A DNA stretch of 5,949 nt from Hyphomicrobiales bacterium (GTDB lineage Bacteria > Pseudomonadota > Alphaproteobacteria > Rhizobiales > NORP267), in assembly GCA_016764455.1 (NCBI GenBank), contig JAESRU010000047.1, positions 7,275 through 13,223 on the forward strand, written 5' to 3'. A model generated the notes under the pieces. That model had not been told where the DNA came from, ran no database searches, and saw only the letters and a program-made list of their open reading frames with translations. Positions within the stretch are counted from its first letter, which is position 1; each line of letters begins with the position of its first letter. Of the stretch, positions 5,882 through 5,949 are shown piece by piece. The position numbers were made by a program, and so were the translations under genes.

Positions 5882-5949
5882 AATGCGCAAAAACAATGCC
5901 GTCAAACAGTTTGCGGGCTGTACGCAGGATCGCTGTGCTCGCTACCGCA
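5880..5949 (-). CDS. C-terminal end of a probable PrpF-family 4-oxalomesaconate tautomerase (partial)
   Basis: Only the last 22 codons and the TGA (5880-5882) are inside the window; the rest lies beyond base 5949. The end reads ILRTARKLFDGIVFAH, which resembles the C-terminus of PrpF-fold isomerases (R-T-A-R-x-L-x-x-G-x-V). In this pathway such a protein is the 4-oxalomesaconate tautomerase (LigU in SYK-6, GalD in Pseudomonas), acting on the product of LigI. The gene stops 14 bases before the ligI ATG, so it shares the operon. The short length makes this tentative. The context and the tail motif agree, but another operon gene cannot be excluded. Confidence 0.5.
   Translation of the reverse strand, partial: AVASTAILRTARKLFDGIVFAH

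Noticed and set aside
1..5949. Mobile elements, CRISPR repeats, tRNA or rRNA genes
   Set aside because: No transposase, terminal inverted repeats, spaced direct repeats or RNA-gene signatures were seen. The window is almost wholly filled by metabolic and transport genes.

Overview
The window reads as ordinary proteobacterial chromosome, probably from an alphaproteobacterium, carrying part of a catabolic locus for lignin-derived methoxylated aromatics. The taxon is inferred only from the gene set: a LigM/DesA-type folate-dependent O-demethylase, a protocatechuate 4,5-dioxygenase made of separate alpha and beta subunits, and a TRAP transporter. GC content looks moderate (near 50%), so no genus is proposed.

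Left half, + strand. The window opens inside a tetrahydrofolate-dependent aromatic O-demethylase of the LigM/DesA type, with only its C-terminal half present (1-720). A 110-bp gap holds a long GC-rich hairpin (732-767), a second interrupted inverted repeat (774-801) and a strong ribosome-binding site (817-823). A complete tripartite TRAP transporter follows in the order periplasmic binding protein (831-1847), small membrane subunit (1866-2375) and large permease (2372-3676). The last two overlap by ATGA.

Right half, - strand, read right to left. The order is the tail of a probable PrpF-family 4-oxalomesaconate tautomerase (5880-5949), 2-pyrone-4,6-dicarboxylate lactonase LigI (4984-5865), and the alpha (LigA, 4613-4972) and beta (LigB, 3761-4609) subunits of protocatechuate 4,5-dioxygenase. 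Gaps are only 3 to 14 bp, and each Shine-Dalgarno lies on or directly beside the upstream stop codon, so this is a compact, probably coupled operon. The two transcription units converge on one perfect 11-bp hairpin (3703-3729), which looks like a shared terminator.

How the genes fit together. The O-demethylase would convert vanillate to protocatechuate (or 3-O-methylgallate to gallate), passing the methyl group to tetrahydrofolate. LigAB opens the ring to 4-carboxy-2-hydroxymuconate-6-semialdehyde. A dehydrogenase (LigC, not in the window) would give 2-pyrone-4,6-dicarboxylate. LigI hydrolyses that to 4-oxalomesaconate, which the PrpF-like enzyme would isomerise. The TRAP transporter, placed between the two arms, is a candidate uptake system for an aromatic acid or a pathway intermediate; its substrate is not proven by sequence. 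No mobile element, CRISPR array, tRNA or rRNA was seen.
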